Source: Streptomyces spinoverrucosus (GTDB lineage Bacteria > Actinomycetota > Actinomycetes > Streptomycetales > Streptomycetaceae). Taken from it: a stretch of 64,000 nucleotides of DNA. The notes below the pieces were generated by a model that had not been told where the DNA came from, searched no databases, and was given only the letters and a program-made list of their open reading frames with translations. Positions 8,160 through 16,334 of this stretch are shown one piece after another. The translations under genes were made by a program, and so were the position numbers. Location of the stretch: positions 62,001 through 126,000 of the forward strand of contig NZ_BJND01000026.1 of the NCBI RefSeq assembly GCF_006539505.1, given 5' to 3'. How positions within the stretch are numbered: position 1 is the stretch's first letter; each line of letters starts with the position of its first letter.

Positions 8160-8280
8160 GCGGAGCGTACTGTTCCCATCTCGTTAAGTGGTTCCCCTTG
8201 ACGCCGATGGTGGGTGAAGCGTTGGCTTTCCAGTCACATGGGCCGCACAACTGTGCCCACGTCCCGGAAACGCACCTGAA

Positions 8281-9405
8281 GTGAGCCCCCGCATGCGTCG
8301 TCGTACCGCCACAGCAGTGGCCGCCACCTCCGTGTCCGTCATGCTCGCCGGCTGCGGCGTGCTCAACGCGACGGGGAGCAGCGAGGACGCGAGCCCGACG
8401 AAGGGCAACGACATCACCGTCGGCCTGCTGCTGCCCGAGACGGCGAACACGCGGTACGACAAGTTCGACTACCCCATCATCAAGGAGCGGGTGGCCACGC
8501 TCACCAAGAACCAGGGCAAGGTTCAGTACGCCAACGCCGACGCGGACGCCAACAAGCAGGCCAGTCAGTTGCAGCAGATGATCGACGAGCAGGTCGACGT
8601 CATCCTGCTGGACGCCGTCGACGCGCACGCCATCGCGGGCGGGGTGAAGAAGGCCAAGGACGCGGGTATCCCGGTCATCGCCTACGACCGGCTCGCCGAG
8701 GGTCCCATCGACGCGTACATCTCCTTCGACAACGAACTCGTCGGCGAGGTGCAGGGCCGCTCCCTCCTCGACGCGCTGGGCAGCGAGATCGACAGCTCCG
8801 ACAAGATCGTCATGATGAACGGCTCGCCCACCGACCCCAACGCCAAGCAGTTCAAGCAGGGCGCGCTGTCCGAGCTGAACGGCAAGGTGACGATCGCTCA
8901 GTCCTTCGACACCAAGGACTGGAAGCCGGAGAACGCCGAGGCCAACATGGCCCAGGCGATCCAGCAGATCGGCAAGGACAACATCGCCGCCGTCTACTCC
9001 GCCAACGACGGCATGGCCGGCGGCATCGTCAAGGCCCTGGAGGCGGCCGGGGTGACCAAGCTGCCGCCGATCACCGGGCAGGACGCCGAACTCGACGCGG
9101 TGCAGCGGATCATCGCCGGTGAGCAGTACATGAGCGTCTACAAGTCCTACCCGCAGGAGGCCGAGGCCGCCGCCGAGATGGCCGTCGCCAAGGTGCAGGG
9201 CAAGGACATCCAGTTCGACGCCCTCGCCCGCGACCGGGTGGACAGCCCGACCGACAAGGACATCCCGGCCCAGCTGGTGTCGGTGGTGGCGCTGACCCGG
9301 GAGAACATCAAGGACACGGTGGTCGCCGACGGCATCTACAAGGTGTCGGAAATCTGCACGGCCGACTACAAGGACGCCTGCGCGGCGATCGGGCTGAAGC
9401 AGTAG
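8281..9405 (+). CDS. Sugar ABC transporter substrate-binding lipoprotein (XylF-like)
   Basis: 374 aa, GTG start (an ATG four codons later is possible). The N terminus has two arginines, a hydrophobic stretch and a lipobox LAGC (Cys about 25), so the protein should be a lipid-anchored extracellular binding protein. The rest is a periplasmic-binding-protein type 1 fold similar to D-xylose-binding XylF: DITVGLLLPETANTRYDKFDYPI, DVILLDAVDAHAIAGGVKKAKDAGIPVIAYDRL, AVYSANDGMAGGIVKALEAAG, GQDAELDAVQRIIAGEQYMSVYK. No permease or ATPase gene lies next to it, so it is an orphan binding protein, either serving transporters elsewhere or acting as a receptor. Confidence 0.82.
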   Translation: MSPRMRRRTATAVAATSVSVMLAGCGVLNATGSSEDASPTKGNDITVGLLLPETANTRYDKFDYPIIKERVATLTKNQGKVQYANADADANKQASQLQQMIDEQVDVILLDAVDAHAIAGGVKKAKDAGIPVIAYDRLAEGPIDAYISFDNELVGEVQGRSLLDALGSEIDSSDKIVMMNGSPTDPNAKQFKQGALSELNGKVTIAQSFDTKDWKPENAEANMAQAIQQIGKDNIAAVYSANDGMAGGIVKALEAAGVTKLPPITGQDAELDAVQRIIAGEQYMSVYKSYPQEAEAAAEMAVAKVQGKDIQFDALARDRVDSPTDKDIPAQLVSVVALTRENIKDTVVADGIYKVSEICTADYKDACAAIGLKQ

Positions 9406-9460
9406 GCCGAGGCGCTGCGGCACCCGTAAGCGCCGGGCTGCGCACCCGACCCGCGTTGGT

Positions 9461-10303
9461 TCACGCCACCCGCGTGAATTCCACCGTCACCTCCGGCGGA
9501 CCGCCCGTCACGCCCCGGTACACGCCCTTGTGCGGCGTGACGTCGGCGTAGTCGCGGCCGCGGCCGACCACGACGTGGGAGTCGTCGGCCCGGGTGCGGT
9601 TGGTGGGGTCGTAACCGCACCAGTCGCCCGCCCAGTACTCGATCCAGGCGTGGGACTGCCCGGCCACCGGGCGGTGCAGTTCCGCCTCCCGTTCGGGGTG
9701 GAGGTAGCCGGAGACGTAGCGGGTCGGGAGGCCGAGGCCGCGCAGGAGGGCGATCGTGAGGTGGGCGATGTCCTGGCAGACGCCCGCGCCCTGCTCCCAC
9801 GCCTCGGCGGCCGAGGTGTTCACACTGGTGACGCCGGGCAGGTACGACACCTGGTCGGCGACCAGCGCGGAGACGGCGACGGCGGTCTCGTGCGGGTCGA
9901 GGGCGACGGCCGTCTCCCTCGCCCGCTCGATCAGCTCCTGCGGGACCGTCGTACGGGAGGTCGGGTGCGCGTACTCCAGCAGACGGGAGTTGGCGGCCTG
10001 GTCGGCCACCTCCGCCCAGGTCGGCGCGCCGGGGAGCGGGTCCGGCGGGGACGTCTCGACCAGGCTCGACGCCGTGATCGTCAGGTGGGCGTGCGGTTCC
10101 ATCAGGTCGAAGCCGGTGACCTGGGTGCCCCAGTAGTCCCAGTACGACCAGGTCGTGGCCACCGGGCTGATGGCGACCCGGGCGTCCAGGGTGGTCTGGC
10201 CGGGCAGCGTCAGCGGTGTCATGCGGACCTCGTTGTGCGAGGAGACGGCCGCCTGGGCGTACGAGACGCGCGTGGTGTGCCGGATACGGAGGCGACGAGC
10301 CAT
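9461..10303 (-). CDS. Transglutaminase-like cysteine-protease-fold protein
   Basis: 280 aa. It has the bacterial transglutaminase-like N-terminal domain (RIRHTTRVSYAQAAVSSHNEVRMTPL) and a core with the full catalytic triad: Cys in GAGVCQDIAHL, His in QSHAWIEYW and Asp in GYDPTNRT. Predicted to be a cytoplasmic peptidase or amide-bond enzyme. It is the last gene of a three-gene leftward operon with an alpha-E protein and a circularly permuted ATP-grasp enzyme; that trio is widespread and has been predicted to make and attach or remove a peptide tag. One base separates it from the upstream gene. Confidence 0.85.
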   Translation of the reverse strand: MARRLRIRHTTRVSYAQAAVSSHNEVRMTPLTLPGQTTLDARVAISPVATTWSYWDYWGTQVTGFDLMEPHAHLTITASSLVETSPPDPLPGAPTWAEVADQAANSRLLEYAHPTSRTTVPQELIERARETAVALDPHETAVAVSALVADQVSYLPGVTSVNTSAAEAWEQGAGVCQDIAHLTIALLRGLGLPTRYVSGYLHPEREAELHRPVAGQSHAWIEYWAGDWCGYDPTNRTRADDSHVVVGRGRDYADVTPHKGVYRGVTGGPPEVTVEFTRVA

Positions 10304-10304
10304 C

Positions 10305-11237
10305 TCAGGCTCCTTCCTGGGCCCACTCGACGGGCCCCTGGTACGGGAAGAAGCGCTCCGCCACCGCGTCGGCGGACGCCATGCAGGACTGCTGGAGGTC
10401 GCGCAGCAACAAGGGGAGTTGGTCCTCCAGCGCCTGCGTGTCCAGGTATTCGAGCCGGGTGCGCATCCGGCCGATGGGACGCCGGGCCGGGTCCTGGCGA
10501 GGGCGGCCCAGCGCGCTCAGGCACTCCTCCGCCGTCGTCAGCGCGTGCAGCGCCGAGCGCGGGAAGTCCCGGTCCAGCAGCAGGAACTCGGCCACCCGCG
10601 GGGTGTCGCCGAAACCGCCGTACACGCGCGCGTACGCCTCGTCCGCGCCGGACGCGCTCAGCAGCGTCGGCCAGTCCGGCGCGTGCGCCGCGTCCAGCAC
10701 GCGCACCGACAGCAGCCGTACGGTCATGTCCACCCGCTCAAGGCTCCGCCCCAGCACGACGAACCGCCAGCTGTCGTCCCGGCTCATCGTCGAGTCGGCC
10801 AGACCGAAGAAGAGGGCCGCCCGGCGCCGTACCAGTTCCAGATACGCGTACGGTCCCGTGCGGCGGGCCGCGAGCCGCTGGTCCTCCAGCGCGTGCCACG
10901 TCGAGTTGAGGCACTCCCACATCTCCGACGACACCGCCTCGCGGGCGCTGCGCGCGTTCAGCCGGGCGGCACCCAGCGCGCCCTCGATGGAGCAGGTGGA
11001 GCGCGCGTCGAAGGCCAGCTGGTCCAGCACCTGCTGCATGTCCACCGGATCCGTGCCGGCGTCGGTGCCCAGGATCGCGTACAACGAGCGGCAGGCGACG
11101 TCCTCGTCGCGCCAGGGGTCCTCCAGCATGCGGTGCAGATACGCGTCGAGGATGCGTCCAGTGGCGTCCGCCCGCTCCACGTACCGGCCGGTCCAGGTCA
11201 GAGCCTCGGCTATCCGGGAGAGGATCACGTCGTTCAC
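10305..11237 (-). CDS. Alpha-E domain protein (DUF403)
   Basis: 310 aa. The N terminus MNDVILSRIAEALTWTGRYVERADATGRILDAYLH is the characteristic alpha-E start (normally LLSR.AE...W.GRY.ERAE..AR), followed by an all-helical protein with conserved Trp/Arg. It occurs almost always next to circularly permuted ATP-grasp ligases and transglutaminase-like proteins, as here. Its exact activity is not established. Start overlaps the stop of the ATP-grasp gene (ATGA), so the two are coupled. Confidence 0.85.
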   Translation of the reverse strand: MNDVILSRIAEALTWTGRYVERADATGRILDAYLHRMLEDPWRDEDVACRSLYAILGTDAGTDPVDMQQVLDQLAFDARSTCSIEGALGAARLNARSAREAVSSEMWECLNSTWHALEDQRLAARRTGPYAYLELVRRRAALFFGLADSTMSRDDSWRFVVLGRSLERVDMTVRLLSVRVLDAAHAPDWPTLLSASGADEAYARVYGGFGDTPRVAEFLLLDRDFPRSALHALTTAEECLSALGRPRQDPARRPIGRMRTRLEYLDTQALEDQLPLLLRDLQQSCMASADAVAERFFPYQGPVEWAQEGA

Positions 11238-12778
11238 TGCTGCTGCGCCCCTTCCTGTACGACGGTGGGGGTGCCGTCGGGGCCCAGCTGGCGCGGGGCG
11301 ACCTCGACCAGCCCGTCCGAGGCCGTGCGCGCCGGGGGATCGGCGGGCCCCTCGGCCAGCACCCAGGTGTCCTTTGAGCCGCCGCCCTGGCTGGAGTTGA
11401 CGATCAGGTTGCCCTCCTGGAGGGCGACCCGGGTCAGGCCACCGGGCAGCACCCAGACATCGTCGCCGTCGTTGACGGCGAAGGGTCTGAGGTCGATGTG
11501 GCGGGGCGCCATGCGGTCGCCCGCGAGGGTGGGGGAGGTGGACAGGGCGACCGGGCGCTGCGCGATGAACCCGCGCGGGTCGGCGGCCACGGCCCTGCGC
11601 GTGCGCTCCAGCGTCTTGGCGTCCGCCTTGGGCCCGATGACGATGCCCTGCCCGCCGGCCCCGTCGACCGGCTTGACCACCAGCTGGTCGATCTGGTCGA
11701 GCACGGCCTCCAACTGGCCTGGCTCCTCAGGCCGGAAGGACTCGACGTTGGGAAGAATCGGTTCCTCGGAGAGGTAGTAGCGGATCAGGTCCGGGACGTA
11801 GGTGTAGAGCAGCTTGTCGTCCGCGATGCCGTTGCCGACCGCGTTGGCGAGGGTGACGTTCCCGGCCGTGGCGGCGCTCATGATGCCCGGGCAGCCGATG
11901 ACCGAGTCGGGGCGGAAGTGGAGGGGGTCGAGGAAGTCGTCGTCCAGGCGCCGATAGACGACGTGGACGGGGACCTCGCCGCGGGTCGTCCGCATCCACA
12001 CCCTGTTGTTGCGGCACACGAGGTCGTGTCCCTCGACCAGCTGTACGCCCATCAGCCGGGCCAGCAGGGCGTGTTCGAAGTAGGCTGCGTTGTTCGGGCC
12101 GGGCGTGAGGACGACGACCCTCGGATCCACGGTGCCTCCGGGCGCGGCGGCGCGCAGGGCGGCGAGCAGCCGGTTCGCGTAGCCGTCCACGGGCAGGACG
12201 TGCTGCTCGGCGAAGAGGGACGGGAAGATCCGGGTCATCGCCCGGCGGTTCTCGATGACGTACGACACCCCGCTGGGCACCCGCACGTTGTCCTCCAGGA
12301 CCCGGAAGTCCCCGTTCTCGTCGCGGACGAGATCGATGCCCGCGACATGGATCCGGACCCCGCCGGGCGGCTCGACGGAGTGCGCCGCCCGATGGAAGTG
12401 GGGTGAGTTCAGCAGCAGCCGCCAGGGCACCAGGCCGTCCTCGAAGGCCCGGCAGTGCCCGTAGGCGTCGGCGAGATAGGCCTCCAGGGCCCGCACCCTC
12501 TGCGCCACCCCGCGTTGTATGAAATCCCACTCCACGGCGTCGAGGATGCGCGGCACGAGATCCAGCGGCCAGGGCCGCTCCTCACCCGCGAAGGCGTAGG
12601 TCACGCCCCGGTCCGTGAACGCTCTCGCCATCTGGTCCGCGCGGAAGCGCAGTTCACTCGGCTCGATGGGCTGAAGTGCCGCCAGTACCGGCTCATAGGC
12701 GGTCCTGACCTCACCCGGCCGCACAAACATCTCGTCCCACGCGTCGGCCAACGCGTACGCGTCAAATATGTCCGCCAT
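11234..12778 (-). CDS. Circularly permuted type 2 ATP-grasp protein
   Basis: About 514 aa from the ATG at 12778 (MADIFDAYALADAWDEMF); an alternative in-frame ATG at 12838 would add 20 residues, but family members normally begin near the former. Recognisable blocks include the GDRGVTYAFAGEERPWPLDLVPRI region, DLVRDENGDFRVLEDN (metal/ATP-binding), RVWMRTTRGEVPVHVVYRRLDDDFLDPL and VKPVDGAGGQGIVIGP, matching the DUF404/DUF407 permuted ATP-grasp family. These are predicted peptide or amide ligases. First gene of the operon with the alpha-E and transglutaminase-like proteins. Confidence 0.85.
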   Translation of the reverse strand: MADIFDAYALADAWDEMFVRPGEVRTAYEPVLAALQPIEPSELRFRADQMARAFTDRGVTYAFAGEERPWPLDLVPRILDAVEWDFIQRGVAQRVRALEAYLADAYGHCRAFEDGLVPWRLLLNSPHFHRAAHSVEPPGGVRIHVAGIDLVRDENGDFRVLEDNVRVPSGVSYVIENRRAMTRIFPSLFAEQHVLPVDGYANRLLAALRAAAPGGTVDPRVVVLTPGPNNAAYFEHALLARLMGVQLVEGHDLVCRNNRVWMRTTRGEVPVHVVYRRLDDDFLDPLHFRPDSVIGCPGIMSAATAGNVTLANAVGNGIADDKLLYTYVPDLIRYYLSEEPILPNVESFRPEEPGQLEAVLDQIDQLVVKPVDGAGGQGIVIGPKADAKTLERTRRAVAADPRGFIAQRPVALSTSPTLAGDRMAPRHIDLRPFAVNDGDDVWVLPGGLTRVALQEGNLIVNSSQGGGSKDTWVLAEGPADPPARTASDGLVEVAPRQLGPDGTPTVVQEGAQQQ

Positions 12779-13059
12779 GGCCTGACGGTAAGTGCGGTAC
12801 GTAACACAGAGATCACTGGCCGATTTCCGCCGGCTCACGCAAAGAGGGGTGCTGCCGAGCTTGCTGCCGCTGTGGCATCACTGACTGTGTACGCGCCTCC
12901 CTCATGTTGTTGCAGCGTTCCAGGCCTGAGGGGCGGATGTATATGCCCAAAATGGGTCAATAAGGGGTGCGGGTATCGCGGAGCCGTGTTGCGGAACACG
13001 GTCGGTCCGCGCATAGTTGCGCAACGGAAGCGGCAGGGAAACCGGGGGTGGGATGGCCG
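12779..13059. other. Divergent intergenic region between the ATP-grasp operon and an HTH regulator
   Basis: About 280 bases separate two outward-facing starts, so both promoters must lie here. It is less GC-rich around 12930-12965 (gatgtatatgcccaaaatgg). I could not assign convincing -35/-10 pairs and see no coding potential. Confidence 0.5.
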
Positions 13060-14133
13060 ATGGCCGGGCACGGGACGGATGAGCATCCACACGGTGCTGA
13101 CCGACTGTGCGAGGCCGGGGATCGCGTGTATTCCCGGGCCGTACGGCGGGGCCGCGTGCCGCGCCGGGACGCGGAACCGGTGCCCTGTCTGCTGGAACTC
13201 GCCCTGCTGCACCCCGACCCCGACGACATGGACTGGCTGGTGCCGACCTCTCCGCAGGAGGTCATGACCCGGCTGCTGCGCGGCGTGTACGACGAGATCA
13301 GCGCCAGCCAGCGGCGGGTGGGCTCGGCAGTGGCGGCCTTCGAGTGGTACGCCGGTCTGGGCGGCCAGGCGTCCGCCTCCTCCGAGGGCATGGCCATCCG
13401 GGTGCTGGACGGCCCCTCGCGCATCCAGGCGGCGCTGGACGAGGCGACGGCGGCGTGCACCACCGAGGTGCTCACCGTGCAGCCCGGGGGCATCCGGCGC
13501 GAGCACGAACTGTCGGAGGGCCTGCACCGGGCGCTGGCACTGCGGGGGCGGGGCGTGCGGATGCGCGACCTGTACAACCATGTGGCCCGGCACGGCCAGG
13601 GCCTGCTGAACTACCTGGAGTTGATGGGCGACGCGGTCGAGGCCCGGACCCTGGACGAGGTCATCGACCGCCTGATCCTCTTCGACCGCACGGTCGCCTT
13701 CATCCCCGCGAACGCCGACCGCACGATGGCCCTGGAGCTGCGTCACCCGGGGCTGGTGGAGTACCTGGTGACGGTCTTCGAACGCCTCTGGCGCCTGGCG
13801 ATCCCGCTCACCGCGCCGCTCCCCGACACGGGCCTTGAGGGAATCTCCCATCGCGAACAGTCCATCGCCGCGCTTCTCGCCGAGGGCCATCAGGACGCGG
13901 TGATCGCGGAACGGCTGGGGATAAGCGTCCGTACGTGCCGGGCGCACATCGCGCGGTTGTCGGAGACGCTGGGGGCGGCGAGTCGTACGCAACTCGGGGT
14001 CCGTATCGCGCAGGTGGGGCTGGACCGTCCGCGGGCGTCGTCGTCCGAGGCCGAGGTGATCAGCGTTTCCGGCGTGCCACGGGTGCCTGGGGCACCTGGG
14101 GTTCCTGGTCAAGAATCCCCGACTGGCCGATGA
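13060..14133 (+). CDS. LuxR-type HTH regulator with PLD/TrmB-like sensor region (paralogue A)
   Basis: About 357 aa from the ATG at 13060 (preceded by a G-rich RBS-like stretch). The N-terminal part CLLELALLHPDPDDMDWL is shared with the regulator at 14372-15379. A middle domain (SRIQAALDEATAACTTEVLTVQPGG, then RGVRMRDLYNHVARHG, RLILFDRTVAFIPA) resembles the phospholipase-D-like sensor domain of TrmB-type regulators. A C-terminal LuxR-like HTH follows (AALLAEGHQDAVIAERLGIS.RTCRAHIARL). It is convergent with its paralogue and overlaps the remnant of a third copy at its 3' end. Predicted transcription factor; targets unknown. Confidence 0.72.
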   Translation: MAGHGTDEHPHGADRLCEAGDRVYSRAVRRGRVPRRDAEPVPCLLELALLHPDPDDMDWLVPTSPQEVMTRLLRGVYDEISASQRRVGSAVAAFEWYAGLGGQASASSEGMAIRVLDGPSRIQAALDEATAACTTEVLTVQPGGIRREHELSEGLHRALALRGRGVRMRDLYNHVARHGQGLLNYLELMGDAVEARTLDEVIDRLILFDRTVAFIPANADRTMALELRHPGLVEYLVTVFERLWRLAIPLTAPLPDTGLEGISHREQSIAALLAEGHQDAVIAERLGISVRTCRAHIARLSETLGAASRTQLGVRIAQVGLDRPRASSSEAEVISVSGVPRVPGAPGVPGQESPTGR

Positions 14134-14375
14134 GATAGCCGAGTTGTGCCCGGCTCTCACTGCCTGCCCAGCGTCGCCGCGAGTCTGGCGATGCGGACGC
14201 GGGCGGTGGGGATGTTCATGCCGAGGCGGTCGGCTATGACGGCGTCGGTGTGGCCCTCGATGAGGAGGCCCGCAGCAGCCGGTGCAGCGCGACGGCCGGC
14301 GCGACCGGCTCCAGCCGACTCAAGTCGTCGGCGGCCGGATACTTCCGCGTCGTGGTCGTGCCCTTCTGTGGTCAC
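14060..14375 (-). pseudogene. Frameshifted, truncated third copy of the LuxR-type regulator (HTH end only)
   Basis: On the minus strand a frame starting with GTG at 14375 overlaps the stop of paralogue B (GTGA) and reads LIEGHTDAVIADRLGMN.PTARVRIARLAATLG, an HTH like the ends of both neighbours. The frame stops at 14157. One base out of phase, the DNA continues as SESRAQLGYLIGQSGILDQ, which aligns with SRAQLGYLIAQSGILDQ of paralogue B. So a single-base frameshift near 14165 separates two halves of a once continuous HTH, and the sensor domain is missing. As written it would make a 72-aa HTH peptide; I treat it as decayed. It overlaps the 3' end of paralogue A. Confidence 0.7.
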
Positions 14376-15379
14376 GCGCCGATCTCTCCGCTCGACGGCC
14401 GGTGATCCTGGTCCAGGATCCCCGACTGGGCTATCAGATAGCCGAGCTGGGCACGGCTGCCGCTGCCAAGGGTCGCGGCGATCTTGGCTATGTGGGCGCG
14501 GCACGTCCGGACATTCATCCCGAGGCGGCGGGCGATGGCCTCGTCGACGTGCCCCTCGACCAGGAGCTTCGCGATGGAGTGCTGAATGTCAGTGATGCCG
14601 CCTGCGGCTGCCTCGTACGGGGCGCCGGCGTTCAGCGGGACGGATCGCACCCACATGAACTCGAAGACCTTGGTCAGGTACCGAACGAGGCCTGGATGGC
14701 GTAGCTCCAGGGCGACCTGCTGGTCGTCGCGGGTGGGGATGAAGGCGACGGTCTCGTCGCAGATTATGAGGCGCTCCACCAGCTCGTCGATCGTCCGGTA
14801 CTCCGCCTTTCCTTTCGAGAGCTGGGCCACGTAGGCGAGCTTCTCGGGACTGTACCGGGCGGTGTGTTGATAGAGCGTCCGGATCCGCACGCCGCGTTCG
14901 ATCAGCGGCTTGTCCCGTTCCAGACCTTGGAGCAGGCTGTGCTCCGAGTAGCGGTCGTCGCTGGGCTGAACCGTGAGCATCTCGGTCCGACACTGCGCCG
15001 TGGCCAGGTTGAGGGCCGTGTTGATCCGGGCGCTGCCCTCCAGCACGGTGATCGAGTGATCGGTCGTGCCGGACTGCGCGAGAGCCAGGAACGGCTCGAA
15101 AGCGTCGGCGAGTTTGATGGACAACCGCCGGCGGTCCGCGATGTCGCGCTCTATGGGGTGCAACCGCTCCGCGAGGGCGACCGACGGGGGAACCGGGCGC
15201 AACCAGTCCGCGTCGTCAGGATCCGGGTGGAGGAGGGCGAACTCCACCAGGCAGGGAGCGGACTCCACGTCCGCGCGAGCGATACGTCCCATGCGTAGGG
15301 CATTCGCATAGAGTCGGCCACCCTCGTCACACAGTTCGGTCACCGCATGGGGATGCGCCGCCTTAGTCTGATTTGCCAC
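14372..15379 (-). CDS. LuxR-type HTH regulator with PLD/TrmB-like sensor region (paralogue B)
   Basis: 335 aa from the GTG at 15379, chosen because GGTGGAG lies five bases upstream; an ATG at 15409 is also in frame. Domain order as in paralogue A: CLVEFALLHPDPDDADWL near the N terminus, a sensor region with SARINTALNLATAQCRTEMLTVQPS and ERGVRIRTLYQHTARYSPEKL, and a C-terminal HTH (LLVEGHVDEAIARRLGMNVRTCRAHIAKIAATLG). It is divergent from a small secreted peptide gene and a Rieske-fold gene, which are its likely regulatory partners. The product should be a cytoplasmic transcription factor. Confidence 0.75.
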   Translation of the reverse strand: MANQTKAAHPHAVTELCDEGGRLYANALRMGRIARADVESAPCLVEFALLHPDPDDADWLRPVPPSVALAERLHPIERDIADRRRLSIKLADAFEPFLALAQSGTTDHSITVLEGSARINTALNLATAQCRTEMLTVQPSDDRYSEHSLLQGLERDKPLIERGVRIRTLYQHTARYSPEKLAYVAQLSKGKAEYRTIDELVERLIICDETVAFIPTRDDQQVALELRHPGLVRYLTKVFEFMWVRSVPLNAGAPYEAAAGGITDIQHSIAKLLVEGHVDEAIARRLGMNVRTCRAHIAKIAATLGSGSRAQLGYLIAQSGILDQDHRPSSGEIGA

Positions 15380-15493
15380 GAAATCTCCACCCCCCAGGGT
15401 CCTGAACATGCAGGAACATGATGCATCGATTGTGTGGCCAGCACGTGCCTGAATGAGCCATCGTCTTATCCGACGGGGGAAGAGGAGACTCAA

Positions 15494-15700
15494 GTGAGGA
15501 CGAAGCCGACTATGTGCAAGAGAATGCTTCGCTCGGTACTTGTCGCCGCCTTCTCCGCCGTTGTGACCTTCGGAGCGCTGAGCGGCCTGTCCGATGCGGG
15601 GAGTGTCGTCAACGCCGACAGTCACTGGCCGTCGGTCGTGGTGAGTGGCGACGGCGCGGAGACGTCGGTGACCTCTGCGGACAGTGGCTCGGGGGAGTAG
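15494..15700 (+). CDS. 68-aa secreted peptide, unknown function
   Basis: Start taken at GTG 15494, with AGGAGA 7-8 bases upstream. The product is basic at the N terminus (RTKPTMCKRMLRS), then hydrophobic (about residues 14-32), followed by a small polar tail ADSHWPSVVVSGDGAETS and SADSGSGE. This is a signal-peptide-plus-short-peptide layout, with possible cleavage around residues 32-42 leaving 26-36 residues. It is divergent from a sensor-type HTH regulator and two bases upstream of the next start. I do not recognise the family. It could be a secreted signal, a modified peptide or a small structural peptide. Confidence 0.6.
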   Translation: MRTKPTMCKRMLRSVLVAAFSAVVTFGALSGLSDAGSVVNADSHWPSVVVSGDGAETSVTSADSGSGE

Positions 15701-15702
15701 AT

Positions 15703-16038
15703 GTGACCACCCCACCCGACGACCGCTCCTTCCGTCGCGAAATGGCCACCGCCTACCGTTCCGGCTGGCACTTCATCGACCTGGTCACCGCGATCCCCCA
15801 CCCCGGTGACTCGCTGATGGTGACCGTATTCGGTGAGCCGGTCGTCGTCACGCGGGACGAGGACGAGGACGTGCGGGCGTACCGGTGTCTGCGGCGGCCT
15901 CGGGGGGCGCCGCAGCCCGTGCGGTGTGCCATCCGATACGGAATGATCTTTGTCAACCTCGATCAGCGCGACCACTGGCTTGTGGAGCCGGAGGCCCCGG
16001 CACCAAGGACCATCTCGGCCACCCCCCGCAGTGCCTGA
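15703..16038 (+). CDS. Rieske-fold protein with degenerate iron-sulfur motif
   Basis: 111 aa, GTG start two bases after the stop of the peptide gene, with gggggag as RBS. The sequence follows the Rieske domain of ring-hydroxylating oxygenases: GWHFIDLVTAIPHPGDSLMVTVFGEPVVVTRDEDEDVRAYRC, then YGMIFVNLD. The two cluster-binding motifs are broken: CxHRG reads CLRRPRG and CxxHGW reads CAIRYG, so the Cys residues remain but both His are replaced by Arg. A [2Fe-2S] Rieske cluster should not form in the normal way. There is no catalytic oxygenase domain. A perfect terminator follows. Possibly a binding or maturation partner of the secreted peptide. Confidence 0.6.
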   Translation: MTTPPDDRSFRREMATAYRSGWHFIDLVTAIPHPGDSLMVTVFGEPVVVTRDEDEDVRAYRCLRRPRGAPQPVRCAIRYGMIFVNLDQRDHWLVEPEAPAPRTISATPRSA

Positions 16039-16082
16039 CGCGATTCCCCCGTCGTAACAGATCGCTCAGGTGCTTCCCCCAT

Positions 16083-16130
16083 GCAGCGGCGTCACCGTGA
16101 CCTGAACACGGTGACGCCGCTGCGGTTTTT
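16083..16130 (+). terminator. Rho-independent terminator after the peptide/Rieske-like pair
   Basis: A perfect 17-bp stem (gcagcggcgtcaccgtg pairing with 16107-16123), a 7-base loop, then ggttttt. It ends the rightward peptide transcript and insulates clpB. Confidence 0.9.
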
Positions 16131-16253
16131 CAGGGACATTTCCCCGTATCCACCGGTTCCGGCGGTGGCTGAAACCGGTCGCCCTCCCCGCATCACCCGG
16201 CCGCGCATGGCCCCCTCCGCGCTCCACTTGCCCTTCACACCTCCTGCTACCAC

Positions 16254-16274
16254 CTTGAGCGGAATAGGCTCAAC
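16254..16274 (+). promoter_or_regulatory. HAIR operator (HspR binding site) upstream of clpB
   Basis: CTTGAGC, seven bases, GCTCAAC. This matches the HspR HAIR consensus CTTGAGT-N7-ACTCAAG at all but the inner and last base, with the exact 7-base spacing. It lies about 60 bases before the clpB start, as expected for a heat-shock operator repressed by HspR with DnaK as co-repressor. Confidence 0.85.
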
Positions 16275-16334
16275 TTTGTGTACGCTGATTCAGTCAGTAC
16301 TGGGAGACGCTGACGCCAGGAGGAGAACGCCAAC

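Noticed and set aside
8160..8280. Possible lanthipeptide precursor gene after the LLM gene
   Set aside because: No short frame with a start, RBS and Ser/Thr/Cys-rich core was found; precursors in related clusters lie at the front of the operon, outside this window.
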